Assembly: GCF_040802235.1 (NCBI RefSeq)
Contig: NC_133172.1
Location: 58,597,613-58,661,612 of the forward strand
Direction: 5' to 3'
Length of the DNA stretch: 64,000 nucleotides
Source: Manis javanica
Taxonomy: Eukaryota > Chordata > Mammalia > Pholidota > Manidae
The position numbers were made by a program, and so were the translations under genes. This document shows positions 16,735-27,484 of this stretch, in pieces (positions within the stretch are counted from its first letter, which is position 1; each line of letters starts with the position of its first letter). Under the pieces are notes generated by a model. That model saw nothing but the letters and a program-made list of their open reading frames with translations. It was not told where the DNA came from and made no database searches.

Positions 16735-17395
16735 CATACAGGGCTGGTGGGAGTGGAAATCGGTCCACTTCTTTGGAAAGTGTGTCTACGTAAGCTGAAC
16801 ATCCGCCCACCCTCTGACCCTGTACCTCCTCTCCTGAGTATACACCCGGGAGAACTGGACTCACACGGCCAGCAGAAAACACAAACAAGTATGTTTATGG
16901 CAGCGTTATTCACCATGGCCAAAAAGTGGAAACAACCCACGTGTCCACTCACAGAATAAACAATCTGTGGGATGGTCGTATGGTGGAACAGTGCAAATGT
17001 CTGCATTAACAGGAGAGTGAATAAATACATAGTGACATATTCAGATGGTAGAACTGTGCAGAAAAAGAGAAAAAGAACCAGAGAGTTATACACACAATGA
17101 CATGACTTAATCAGATAGACATCACGTTGTGTGAACGGAGCCAGACGCAAGTGAGCGTTTGCCGACTGACTCCATTTCTGTCACGTTCATGAGCAGGCAC
17201 GAGGCTTCCATGATGCTAGAGGTCATCTCTGCAAAGTGGGGGGGATTGTTACTGACCAGAAGGGTAGGCGGGAACCTCCTGGGGCGTTGAAAACTCTCTA
17301 CACCTTCATCTGTGGTGATGGGGATGTTCAAACACGGAGTTGCACACTTAAAAATTTATGTGATTTACTATAGACGTTACATACCAACTTTTTAA
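16735..17395 (+). repeat. L1M LINE 3' fragment (first of two)
   Basis: Sense L1 ORF2-end/3' UTR text: 'gcagcgttattcaccatggc', 'caaaaagtggaaacaaccca', then a 3' part ending near 'cacacttaaaaatttatgtg'. It carries stops and deletions throughout. Confidence 0.7.
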
Positions 17396-17691
17396 AAGCC
17401 GCATCAGGTAGGAACAACCTAATTATCCATCGATGGATGAACAGATAAGTAAATGTAGATACACAGACCCTGGACTTATTACCCATCCGTGAACAGGAAG
17501 ACAGGAGCGAAGCAGTGATCAAGCTCCACATGGACGGATCCTGAAAACATTATGTTAAGTGAAGTAAGCCAGACAAAAAGGACCCCATAGTGTATGAGTT
17601 CATTTAGATGAAACATCGGAAGAGGCAAATCTGTACAGAGAGAAAGCAGGAGGGAACCAGGGGCCGGGGAGTGACTGCCTAATGGTGTGGG
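17396..17691 (+). repeat. L1M LINE 3' fragment (second), left part
   Basis: 'tatccatcgatggatgaaca', 'cattatgttaagtgaagtaa' and 'gaaccaggggccggggagtg' follow sense old-L1 3' ends. The element is cut by the 17692-18986 insertion and resumes at about 18987. Confidence 0.75.
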
Positions 17692-18986
17692 TTTTTTTTT
17701 TTTTTTTCTTTTTTTTTTTTTTGAGAGGGCATCTCTCATATTTATTGATCAAATGGTTGTTAACAACAATAAAATTCAGTATAGGGGGGTCAATGCTCAA
17801 TGTACAATCATTAATCCATCTCAAGCCTAATTCTCGTCAGTCTCCAATCTTCTGAAGCATAACGAACAAGTTCTTACATGGTGAACGAATTCTTACAGAG
17901 TGAATAAATTCTTACATGGTGAACAGTACAAGGGCATTCATCACAGAAACTTTCGGTTTTGATCATGCAATATGACCTATAAACCATCAGGTCAAATATG
18001 AATATTCATTTGATTTTTGTACTTGATTTACATGTTGATCCCACATTTCTCCTATTATTATTATTATTTTTATTTTTAATAAAATGCTGAAGTGGTAGGT
18101 AGATGCAAGATAAAGGTAGAAAACATAGTTTAGTGCTGTAAGAAGGCAAATATAGATGATCAGATGATCAGGTGTGTGCCTATGGACTAAGTATTAATCC
18201 AGGCTAGACAAGGGCAGCAAGACATCCACGGATGCAGAAGATTTCTCTCAAAGCAGGGGGGGTGAGGTTCTGAGCCTCACCTCTGTTGATCCCCAAATTC
18301 TCACCTGATGGCCCCCCTGCGACTGTGCCTGTCTTAGGTTGTTCCTCCCTTGAGGAATCTTACCCGTCTCTGGCTAACCAGTCATCTTCCGGGGCCATAC
18401 AGGGAAATGTAAAGTTGGTAAGTGAGAGAGAAGCCATATTGTTTGCAAAGGTTAGCTTTTTACTTCTTTGCAGATTTATGCCCTGTGGCTTCTATGCCCA
18501 GCACTTGTCTCGAGGTATCTTTACCACCTGGAGGAATTATGATACTCGGTAAATTCGATATGAGGCACGAATTCTATTTAAGGTTTGTAATTAGGAAGGA
18601 AGAAGAAAAGCTATAGATGTAGCATATGAAGGAAACTTGGGAGGATTGATTATTTCTTTGACATATCTTCTTGTATAGTACCTTAAGTATGTATAGGTTT
18701 TAAACTACTAACTAATTTGCACACACATATTAACATAATAGGAATACGGTGACATAAACAAAGCAAATCTATAATTACCAGCCATCTCCAGTGAAGCCAA
18801 GAAAACCATTTAGGCACCCTAGGCATTTGTGAAAATTTATCTATGATATGATGGATATTGTCCAACTGTACTTGAACCATCAGACAAATTAAAGCAGCCC
18901 ATTTCTGGGATCTGTTCACATCCCATATGTTCTTTTAACCATAGATAGTCTATAGTCATGAGATTTTGGGGTGCTACAACTTGCAA
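17692..18986 (-). mobile_element. Poly(A) retroelement, antisense, family unidentified
   Basis: Begins on the + strand with a long T tract. Just inside lies 'tatttattgatca', which on the minus strand is an AATAAA close to the poly(A). The body (about 1.3 kb, AT-rich) is much less decayed-looking than the L1M around it and has no convincing long ORF. The host L1M resumes exactly afterwards, and TGGGTTTTT flanks both ends (17688-17696 and 18987-18995). That is the signature of target-primed L1-machinery insertion. I could not see ORF2 homology, so it could be an L1 3' UTR or another L1-mobilised element. Confidence 0.65.
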
Positions 18987-19135
18987 TGGGTTTTTATTTT
19001 GAAGTGATTAAAAAATGTGGGGATTAAATAGAGGTAGTGGTTCTGCAACATTGTGGTGTCCAAAAGTCACTGTGAAATGATTTCTTTTGTGTTACATGCA
19101 TTTTGCCTCAATTTTTAAAACGTGGCATCAGGAAG
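18987..19135 (+). repeat. L1M LINE 3' fragment (second), right part
   Basis: 'tattttgaagtgattaaaaa' through 'tgcattttgcctcaattttt' continues the L1M 3' UTR interrupted at 17691. Confidence 0.65.
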
Positions 19136-20934
19136 ATATTTTTTACTAAAAAGGTGGCTACTGCTGCTCTCTGCTGCATCTGGGCCTGGGAGGGTGAGTG
19201 GTGCCAGTGGTACCATGGCTTCTCTTCAGAGCCACACTTGTTCATCCTTATGAAGCCTCTTGGTAAGTGTTCCCTCCTTTAAACACTCCACTGCCATCTG
19301 CTGGAAAATTGTCATAATAAATACACAGATTCCCTTTAACATGGCACCTTTGTGCAATGTACAGCCTGCTCCCCTGTACATGGGGGGATATGGGCTCTGC
19401 TTTATTTTCAGTGTACCTGATCCCGATTTGGATGCGGCCCCGAAAACCTCAATGTTCCCACCCTCGAGCGGAATAAGGCTCGCCTGGGCTAGCCTGTCCC
19501 AGATTCGTTAGGGAGACGAAATCCGGGTGGTGCCTGATCCACTCATCAGTGTATTAAAACCTGCCTTTCCGAGCCACCTCCGGAAACAAAACTCCCTGAA
19601 GCATTTTTGGTCATTTCCACAGAAGCAGAGGACAGGCTGGAAGGTATCCACCAAGCTCCTGGCCACAGATTTGCCCGGAAGGAGAAGGGGTCAGCAACGT
19701 GGGAAGGAGGCCAGGGACAGGGCACTCGGATCTCAGCCGCTTCCTGGGCACAGCGTACCCCTCATAGCAGCCCTTCCCTGGCGCTACACACCCCTGCCCC
19801 TCCCCTCCCCGACATGGCTGCAGGAGATTGGCTGGGGTGGGAGGTGGCCGATGAGTCCCTCCCAGGCTCTTTTGTCTCTTTTGTGGGGAGCTGTAGTGCA
19901 ACTCAAGCCCCTCACTGCTCGGGAACTCCAGCAGCATCCATCGTGGGCATGGCCTGGTGGGGGGCTGTTTAAGGCTAGCTCTGTCTTACCGAGAGAGAAT
20001 GCAAGCCGCCTGGATAATGCAAAATGTCCTAGTAGCCATATTTTTTGAAGTAAAAAGAAACAGGTGAAATTAATGTTAATAATATGTTTTCTTTAACCTA
20101 CCATGTCCCAAATATTATCATTTCAACATTTAATCAATGAAAAAAATTATTAGTAGATACTTTTTTTTTTCCTATGAAATCTTTGAAACCTGGGGTGTGT
20201 TTTGCTCTTCCTACCAATCTCAGTTGGGACCGGTCATATCTCAGGCACTCTGGCAGCCATACGTGGCCAGTGACTTGTATGGACAGCACAGTTCTAGGAA
20301 TTCTATAAACCTGGAGCTGGGACAGCATGGGTAGGAAGTGGGGAGCATTAAGGGGACAGGACTTGAAACAGAATTTACACACAGATTAAATGGTTTTTGC
20401 CTAGATGGTGTGTATTGAGGGGGCCTCCTCAGAGCCACCTGTGAGCGACCTCAAGCAGGAGAACCCTGGGGGGGTTCTTGCAGAACTGACTTGTGGAACT
20501 GCCAGGTTCACAGCTCTAGCCTCCAGCCCCACCGGAAAGCACGCATCGTCTATGTTAATTGACTTTTAAAAAGAAGAATATGTTCATTGACAGGAGCAAG
20601 ACACGTAGGTCATAACCACGCATTCACAAGAAATGAATGAATGAATGCAACACTCCGATGTGAAGAAGGAAAGTAGCTCTGCCAGTGAAAGGGGGTCGGG
20701 GCCTGGCATCTGACCTTCATCTAACCCTAGAGACTGGAGTTTTGACCTTGAGCTGAAGACAACCCAGATGTACCTGGGGCAGCCAGGCTGCTGGCTCACT
20801 CGGAGCTGTGTCCCTCCTTGGACATGGGGCCACAGTGGACCTAGTATCCTTTCTCCCGCTGCCTGTCATCCACCAGAATGCCCCCGCTTTGCTTCCTATA
20901 CCCTTTCATTCATTTAATGACCCATTCATTCATT
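19136..20934. other. Intergenic, mostly unclassified
   Basis: No gene or clear repeat. One notable motif, a CTCF-like site, is listed separately at 19288-19304. Confidence 0.55.
19288..19304 (-). promoter_or_regulatory. CTCF-like motif
   Basis: The minus strand reads CCAGCAGATGGCAGTGG, fitting the CTCF core CCANNAGNNGGCRS at all key positions. Confidence 0.45.
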
Positions 20935-21275
20935 GAGTCAAAAGTGCACTGTATTGATCCTTGAAAACTAAGTGAAAAGAGCCGGTCACAAAAGACCACA
21001 TCTTAGATGATTCCACTCAGATGAAAAAGTCCAGGAAAAGGGAAATTTATGGAGATGGAAAGTCCCATAATGGTTACTTAGGGCTAAGGGGAGGGGGGCA
21101 TTTAGGGAGGTGACAGCTAAGGGGTGCCAGGTTTCTTCACGGAGTCACCAAAATGTTATTGAATTGGCTGTGGTGATCTCTGCACAGCTCTAAATACACT
21201 AAAACCCCCAGAAAAACAGTCTACTTGAGTGGATTGTACATTTATGTGACTATATCTCAGTAAGGCTGTTTTCTA
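20935..21275 (+). repeat. L1M LINE 3' fragment
   Basis: 'gatgattccactcagatgaa', 'taatggttacttagggctaa' and 'gactatatctcagtaaggct' are sense old-L1 3' UTR text. Confidence 0.65.
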
Positions 21276-21277
21276 GA

Positions 21278-21620
21278 AATGCATCGAGCACCTACTGTGT
21301 GCCGGGCACACTGGGGACTCAGAAGCCAATACAACAAACGCCATCCTCTACCATCCTCTGAGGGAGGGTGGAAAATCGCTTTTCAGGGCGCTGGTGAAGA
21401 GCTCTCAACACCAGGGCGGGCTGGAGCGAGAGCCCCCGGGAGGGGGCAGCACTGAGTGGATCTTCCCAGACCTGGAGGAGGAGCCGGAAATGACCAGCCC
21501 CGGGGGAGGCTGGAGAAGGGAACAGCCTTCCAGGTACAGGGAAGAGCACGTATGGAGGCCTTGAGGCGGTGCCCGGCACTGGGAATGGGCGGCGGAAGGG
21601 AGGAGGAGGACCGGGGCCAG
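21278..21620 (-). repeat. L2 LINE 3' fragment
   Basis: 'catcgagcacctactgtgtg' followed by 'tccaggtacagggaagagca' and 'tggaggccttgaggcggtg', the reverse-complemented L2 3' end. Confidence 0.55.
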
Positions 21621-21959
21621 GCTTGAGCCGCCCACAGAGTGGCAAGGCCTCTGGGGTCCTTCTCTGAGGCCGGGTGGTGGCAGGGATGGACTTGATAATT
21701 TGGGAGCTGTTTAAATAGCGCCCTGTCCTTACTGGGGAGTGGGCCACAGGGAAGCAGATGGGGGGTGGGGGGGAAGGCGGCACATCGCCTCCCACGTAAC
21801 TATTAAGATGCGCCTTCTCCCTGGGAGGGGGCTGCCAGTTAATGAAACAGGAAGTAGCTCTCTGAGCCAACAGCCAGAGGACAGCAATTTGAGGACAAAG
21901 GGGCAGGAGGCAGCCGGCTTCTGGAAGATGGCAGGCAGGTGAGGCCTGGCTGACCTGGT

Positions 21960-22180
21960 TCACCCCCGTCTGCCTCTGGTGGCCAGGACTGGACAGGTCA
22001 GAGGCCGGCCGGCCAGCAGGAACGCCTCTGCATTTCGGGGGGCGGGGGGCTGCGGCCTGGCCCCTGCCGTGGGGGCGGGAGGCAGCGTTCCAGGCCCCAG
22101 GTCCTTGACGTCAGTGTTGCCATGGAGACCCTGGCTTTCATCCGCACGTGTCGCAGCTGCTGGAGACCCCCTGGTTGGGA
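21960..22180. promoter_or_regulatory. CpG-enriched patch with CRE and RFX X-box
   Basis: A short segment with CpG density well above its surroundings. It contains the perfect CRE palindrome TGACGTCA (22106-22113) and, two bases later, GTTGCCATGGAGAC (22116-22129), close to the RFX X-box. No repeat overlaps it. A promoter or enhancer role is inference. Confidence 0.45.
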
Positions 22181-22412
22181 AAGCTTTGCAGGGTTGAGGG
22201 AAGCAGAAAGCACAGAGCTGGGACCTGCAGGCCTGCAGCGCCGCCAGGGATCAGGGTACCGAGACCCCACGAGGCTCCCTGCCCACCTCCAGCCTGCCCC
22301 CAACCCTCTTGCCCAGACAGAGCTCCTTTCTTGCCGCCTAGGAGATGCCCTGTCCTAAAACGGCCCAGGCGTCCTCCACGGCCCTCCCGCACAGTCACAT
22401 ACCAGGGGGGCA

Positions 22413-22427
22413 TGCGCCCCCTAGCGG
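22413..22427 (-). promoter_or_regulatory. CTCF-like motif
   Basis: The minus strand reads CCGCTAGGGGGCGCA, an excellent fit to the CTCF core. It lies about 300 bp from the CRE/X-box patch. Confidence 0.6.
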
Positions 22428-22429
22428 CC

Positions 22430-23350
22430 CCTCCCACCCCCACACTCCTGGCCGCATTGTTCTGTTTGCACCGCCCCCAAGGGATGTTTGTGGAGGCCCT
22501 CCTGGTGCCACATGGCGTTCGGGATGCTCTGCCGAGCTCCTGTGAACCTCAGGGCGACCCCAGAGGGAGAAGAGGCGCTGGAACAGGGACGCAGGGCTCT
22601 TGGGCCCAGGACTTATTGACGCACGCGTGTGAAAGTGTTTTCTTTGTCTCCAAACCTTGCCCAGTGAAATCTGCCTTTCCAAATTCGTAAAAGACATCTT
22701 CAGTAGCAGACAGTCCAGGCTACTTGAAAACTGCAGAGGGCCTCCCATTTCCGGTTCATTTCACCCTCTTCCCTTTTCTGAGTCCCATCTTCCTCCCTGG
22801 GGGGTGAAGGTGGAAGAGGACCTCCCATCAGTTCTTCTCCCTGATCTGGGCAGGAAGCAGCATGAAGGTGAGCAATACCTGCCTCGCCTGGACATAGGTG
22901 CAGGGCGGGGGTGAACTCGAGACCTGGGGAGGGGGGTTTCTACCCTGCTCCTCCCACCCCAGCCTGCGGGTGGTGATAACGCGAGGGAGAGCCGCCTCCC
23001 CTTCTTCCCTCTTCTGGGCTGGTAGCCCTCCTGAGTCACAGACAGCAGCAGCCTTGGCATTTGCTGTGGGGGTGGGGCGGTGGGGGCAGAGAGGGAGAGA
23101 GCAGGGTGTTTTATCAGGTAGGCCTGAGGGACTTAGGGGAGGGATGGGGTGGTTCTCAGCAGGAGGAAATGAAGCGGAATGGACTCAGGTGGGGCAGCTG
23201 CTCCCCAGGAGGTGGCCAGCTGTGGGCCAGAGTCTGTTCCTGGGCTGCCCAGCCTTGTCTGGCATGACCGGGCACCAGCCCCTTCCCACAATGAGCGGGA
23301 GCTGTGTTTCTCAGTGGCTTGCCTTGGCAAATAACATGGAGTTGGTGTTT
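22430..23350. other. Intergenic, GC-rich, no gene seen
   Basis: Single-copy-looking. The open frames in it have no recognisable content. Confidence 0.5.
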
Positions 23351-23399
23351 AGAAAATGTTTGTGCATTCATTTGACAAATATTTATATGGGTCTACTAG

Positions 23400-23580
23400 G
23401 TGGTGAGCGCTAGGTTCTGTGGTGGATGAGTGGGTGGAGGGTGGGAGGGTGGAGAGATGGGTGAGTGGATGGGTGAATGAATAAATGAATGGACAGGTAG
23501 GTACATGGATCAATGGATAGATAAGTGAATAGGTGAGTGAGTGGGTGTGGAAAGGAATGAAAGGATGGTTCAATGGCTCA
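23400..23580. repeat. (TGGA/TGAA)n imperfect tetranucleotide repeat
   Basis: Variant units such as ggatgagtgggtggaggg and gaatgaataaatgaatgg run for about 180 bp. Confidence 0.85.
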
Positions 23581-23588
23581 TGAATGGA

Positions 23589-24523
23589 TGTATAGTTACC
23601 TATTGCTATGGAACATATCACCCCAAAATTTAGTGAGTTAAAACCAACATTTATTATCTGGCTGTTCCTGTGGATCAGGGATTTAGGACTGACTGATCTG
23701 GGTAGCTCTGGCTCAGAGCCTCCCATGTGGCTGCAGTCAGAAGAGACTGAAGGCGTAACGTGGCTGGAAGATCTGCTTCCATGGTGGTGCCCTCGCATGG
23801 CTGTTGGCAGGAGGCTGCAGTTTCTCATCACATGGGCATCTCCATAAGGCTACTCAGGTGTCCTTGTGACATGGCAGCTGGCTGCCTCTAGAGTGAGTGA
23901 TCAGAAAGAGACAGAGAGGTGGAAACCACAGTGCCTTATATGACCTGGTCTCTGACATCTCCTACCATCACTTCTCCTGTTTTTCCCCTATGTGGGGCCA
24001 AGCACTGCCCACTTGTAACCTTTTGTCCCAGAATAACCATGTGTCTACATGGCCTCTCCTTCAGGCAGTATGCTAGGTATATGGTGTGTTGATGGCCTGG
24101 GGCTGGCCAAATCCAGGCCCGCCCTGTCAATGGAAACATTGGGAGGCAGACCCCTCTGACCAAGGTTTTATTCCTTGGGTGCTGGTTGCACAAGAATGAG
24201 CCCTTCTTGTGAAGTATGTAGTCTGTCCACACACCCCATTTGAAGCAGTCCCCTCCCCGTTCACTAGATCAGTGCACAACCTCGTCCATCTGGCCCTTCC
24301 TGGACTCCCTGTACGGAAGTCCCAGTAAACCCTCATGACTCACATGGTGTCCCCAGGCCTTTCCTTCTGTCTCTGGGGCGGCCCACCCAGTTGGGCTTAT
24401 GATCACACACCCTGTGGTTAGAAGCAAATTACTGAAGCCAGCGCACACCCAAGAGGTGGGAGATCAGTTTCTACCTCTCGAAGGAGCACCAAAACTTTGG
24501 GGGCGGATGTTAAAGCCACCACA
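23589..24523 (-). repeat. MLT1 LTR (H-K group type), antisense, interrupted
   Basis: Starts 'tgtatagttacctattgcta' and contains 'gtggctgcagtcagaagaga', 'catggctgttggcaggaggc' and 'gacatggcagctggctgcc'. It stops at 23990, resumes at 24410 (ctgtggttagaagcaaatta) and ends CCACCACA at 24523. Without the insert it is about 511 bp, a usual MLT1 length. Confidence 0.75.
23991..24409. mobile_element. Candidate solo LTR nested in MLT1
   Basis: A 419-bp segment starting TGTGGGGCC and ending GATCACACA (TG...CA). It is flanked by CCCTA (23986-23990) and CCCTG (24410-24414), and splits the MLT1 exactly. AGTAAA in a CCCAGTAAACC context near 24325 suggests + orientation, but AATAAA on the minus strand near 24165 leaves the strand open. 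No internal retroviral sequence is present. Family not recognised. Confidence 0.55.
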
Positions 24524-24599
24524 ATAGGTGGATGGGCGGCATACCCACTGTTCTTCCCTAAGGCCGGAATCTTAGAATAACGTCAGACCTGCGCTCGAA

Positions 24600-24720
24600 G
24601 ACTTAACCGTCATGCCTGCATGTTAAATTCATCAGGGACACTTTTAGAAGGTATCAGTGTCCAGGGCTAAAACCCCAGACAGTCTTGCTTAACTGATCTG
24701 GTGAGAGACTTGGACATTGT
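24600..24720. repeat. MER5A-like DNA transposon fragment
   Basis: 'gcatgttaaattcatcaggg' and 'ttaactgatctggtgagaga' resemble MER5A. Confidence 0.45.
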
Positions 24721-24784
24721 GTTTTTGTTTTTAGAATGATCTTAAACTTTGAGCATGAAGCCCAGCATTTATGTTTCTGCTACA

Positions 24785-25205
24785 TTTTTTTATTGTGGTA
24801 AAATACACATAACAAAATTTACCATTTTGAGCATTTCTAAGTGTACGGTTCAGTGGTATTAAGTATATTCACATTAGGGTGCAACTGCCACACCCAGAAG
24901 TTTCTGCTTTTTCCAAATGGAAACTCTGTCCTCATTAAACAGTAGCTCCTGTGCCTCTGGTTACCTTTTTCCTACTTTCTGTCTCTGAATTTGACTACTC
25001 AAGGGACTTCATGTATGAGTGGGATCATATTTGTCCTTCTTGTCTGGCTTAATTCACTTGGCGATGCTGTGACGTGTCAGGATCACATTCCCCGGATGGC
25101 TGAGCGGCGTATCCCATTGTCTGCGTGCACCACGTTCGGTGCATCCATTCATTCGTCGATGGACTTTTGGGTTGTTTCCATGCTGCTATTTGTTAAAGCT
25201 CCTGG
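24785..25205 (-). repeat. L1M LINE 3' end
   Basis: 'tttttattgtggtaaaatac', 'gtggtattaagtatattcac' and 'tgactactcaagggacttca', up to 'ttgggttgtttccatgctgc'. It is the reverse complement of an old L1 3' end with its poly(A) side at the left. Confidence 0.8.
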
Positions 25206-25224
25206 TGGTTCTGATACGCAATTA

Positions 25225-25335
25225 GGGACGAAAACCAAGGCCTCAGACCAGTGGTTTTAATCCTGGCCGCATGTTAGAATCACCTGGGAGCTGTTAAAAA
25301 AAAATACCGATGCCTGGCGCCCAGCGCACACTCAC
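25225..25335 (+). repeat. MER5A-like DNA transposon fragment
   Basis: 'gcatgttagaatcacctggg' followed by 'agctgttaaaaaaaaatacc' and 'gatgcctggcgccc' is typical of MER5A ends. Confidence 0.65.
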
Positions 25336-25430
25336 CGAATCAGGCTGTGGGGGTGGACACAGGCGTCCGCAGGAACAGAGCCCTTCCAGCATAGAAGCCT
25401 GGGCGTGCAGGCTCATGTCCGAGGCTCTGC

Positions 25431-25443
25431 TGCCCCCTGGTGG
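25431..25443 (-). promoter_or_regulatory. CTCF-like motif
   Basis: The minus strand reads CCACCAGGGGGCA, an exact core match. Confidence 0.6.
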
Positions 25444-25644
25444 CGCAATTAACGACAGCCCTGGTCGCAAGAACGGGGTTCCTGCCTCTCCATTACTAGC
25501 TTGCCCATCCGTAAGGAGCCCAGATCAGCCAGCCTGGGGGTCTAGGGGCCCTGCAAGGTTCTGACTGCACCCTCCGCCCCCTACTTCCCAGCTGACCTCA
25601 CGTGGCTCCATGTGTAGAGGAATGGGTGAGTTCATGAAACAGGA

Positions 25645-25745
25645 GGAGGTACAGACAGATGGAAGACTGCACCTGCTCCTTGGCAGCTGTGTGACCTTGA
25701 ACAGTTAACCCCTGCCTCCGTTTCCCTGGCTCTCACGGGAGGATC
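25645..25745 (+). repeat. MIR SINE fragment
   Basis: 'gcagctgtgtgaccttgaac' then 'ctgcctccgtttccctgg' is the MIR core. Confidence 0.55.
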
Positions 25746-25784
25746 CCCGTGGCTCCTTCTGACAAGTCCCTGAGCTTGCAGGTG

Positions 25785-25960
25785 AGTGTCTGTTGTGCTG
25801 GGGAGGAGAGCTTCTTGTCCTCGGCATCGCTGGCACTGGGTTCTCTGTGGCCAGGGTCCTGGGCCCTGCACGGCATTGAACAGCGTCTCTGGCCTCAACT
25901 CACTAGATGCCGGTGGCACCCCCAGTTTTAACAATCAAAAACGTCTCCACATATGGCAAA
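25785..25960 (-). repeat. MER20 DNA transposon fragment
   Basis: 'ctcaactcactagatgccgg', 'tggcacccccagttttaaca' and 'caaaaacgtctccacatatg' are reverse-complemented MER20. Confidence 0.7.
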
Positions 25961-26214
25961 CCTGGGTTTCAGTTTGTCAGACAAAGTGCAGGTTTCCCAG
26001 TTAAATTTGAATTTCAGATACGCAACTCATATAACTTTTTAGTATGATTATGTCCCAAAGATTACATTTTTATTTGCTAAATCAAAGAAACTCCAGCTAG
26101 GGCTAGAATCACCCAGCTGGGAGCTACCACCCTAGTGGGATTTTTGATACCTGCTAAGACACCAGATGGGGAAGTTGCGGCAGTGGCCTGGCAGGGCCGG
26201 GGCACCGCCCCGAG

Positions 26215-26227
26215 TGCCCTCTGGGGG
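26215..26227 (-). promoter_or_regulatory. Weak CTCF-like motif
   Basis: The minus strand reads CCCCCAGAGGGCA, one mismatch in the usual CCA start. Confidence 0.3.
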
Positions 26228-26429
26228 CAGGCCCAGCCGGGGTGAGCCAGGGACAGGCCGTGGCCGTGCAGGAGGAGGCTGGGCTCACAGTTGGGCCTTC
26301 TCCCTCTGGGGCCTGAGAGCCAGTGGTGTGATGTGCTAGGTGCCAGGCTGAGGGCTGGGGCACCTCGTTTCCCCAGCACCTGGGGCTGCTGGCAACAGAG
26401 CAGTTTGTGGCCAACCACAGTTGGGGCAG

Positions 26430-26600
26430 TAGTTCACCCCAGCTTTCCCCCAGAGAGAATCCCCAGTGACAGGGAGTCAGGCCCAACCTGCTCATTTGCA
26501 AGAGGAAGCAACAGGCCCAGAGAGGGGCAGTGACTGGCCCCGAGTCACACAGCCAGCTTGTGGCAGTGGCACAGCTGGCATCTGGCTCTTCAGGCCTGGA
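26430..26600 (-). repeat. MIR SINE
   Basis: 'caacaggcccagagaggggc' then 'cgagtcacacagccagcttg' and 'ggcacagctggcatctggct'. Confidence 0.65.
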
Positions 26601-26839
26601 CTTTTGCCCCAGGTGGAGCCTGGGAGTGTCCTCTCAATTTCCAGTACATTCTCTGGAGCCCCCAGCATTTTCCAGACGTGGAGACAGTTGAGGCAGGCTT
26701 CCTGTTGAGGCTGTGTGGCCTGCAGACCCAAGCTGCTTTCTATACTATGCCAGGGAAGCGCTGGGACCCCTTCCTTGGGGCTGCCGCTGCAGCGACTGTC
26801 TCATTTCTGTCTGATGGGAAGAGGCGACGTGGGGAAGTG

Positions 26840-27045
26840 GAGAAGCACTTGGACTGGGAGTCAGACTGTCTAGGGCTGAATACTGGCTCTGCCCCTCCCC
26901 ACCTGTGCCTGAGGCTCCCTGGGCCTCAGTTTCTTCATCTCTAAAATGGACTGCTGAAAACGATACCTGCTGTGTAGGGCTGTTGTTAGGATTCCATCAG
27001 TCAGCATGTACAAGCACTGAACACAGCGCGTGGCAGGTAGTGAGG
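26840..27045 (+). repeat. MIR SINE
   Basis: 'gcacttggactgggagtcag', 'gggcctcagtttcttcatct' and 'gggctgttgttaggattcc' span most of a MIR. Confidence 0.75.
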
Positions 27046-27159
27046 TTTACCGTGTACCTCATTTTCCTCCCTTACGGTGACTCGACCCTTCTCCCTTGGG
27101 AAGCTAGTTCAGTGTGTCTGTCAGTCACAGCCACCACCACCCCCTCCCCCAAGGCAACC

Positions 27160-27175
27160 ACTGCCCCCTGTTGCC
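27160..27175 (-). promoter_or_regulatory. Weak CTCF-like motif
   Basis: The minus strand reads GGCAACAGGGGGCAGT. The core AGGGGGCAGT is good but the CCA start is degenerate. Confidence 0.3.
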
Positions 27176-27484
27176 CAGACAACGGGTCGATGAGTGAGAC
27201 AAACCTGAGGATGGGCCTCACCTGAAGCTGGTATCTCCCTGGGATTCCCAATATATGAGACAATAAATCCCCCATTTTGCTTAAGAAATTTGCACTGAGT
27301 TCTAATCCCCACACCCCCTTTGTTCCTTAGAGCAGGAGGGGTTTCCCCAAGGTGGCCCCCTTCTCCCCTGGCCCGGGAGCCTTGGTTGGGATCCAGCCCC
27401 ACACTAGATCTGTGACCTTCTGCCAGGGAGGCAGGTCCTCTGTTTGAGCTGCTATTGGAGCTTACAACAAGAGGAAACAACTTG

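Noticed and set aside
16735-17395. Processed pseudogene suspected from dense A-rich 3' text
   Set aside because: The sequence blocks are those of L1M 3' ends in sense orientation, with no foreign coding content.
18286-18552. 88-codon frame inside the 17.7-19.0 kb retroelement
   Set aside because: Runs opposite to the element's transcription sense and has no known domain.
22148-22690. 180-codon proline-rich frame near the CRE/X-box patch
   Set aside because: GC-driven, no domain, and it spans the CTCF-like site; no exon evidence.
23400-23580. Possible minisatellite or CRISPR-like spacing in the TGGA-rich tract
   Set aside because: Units are degenerate 4-mers with no unique spacers; ordinary simple repeat in a vertebrate genome.
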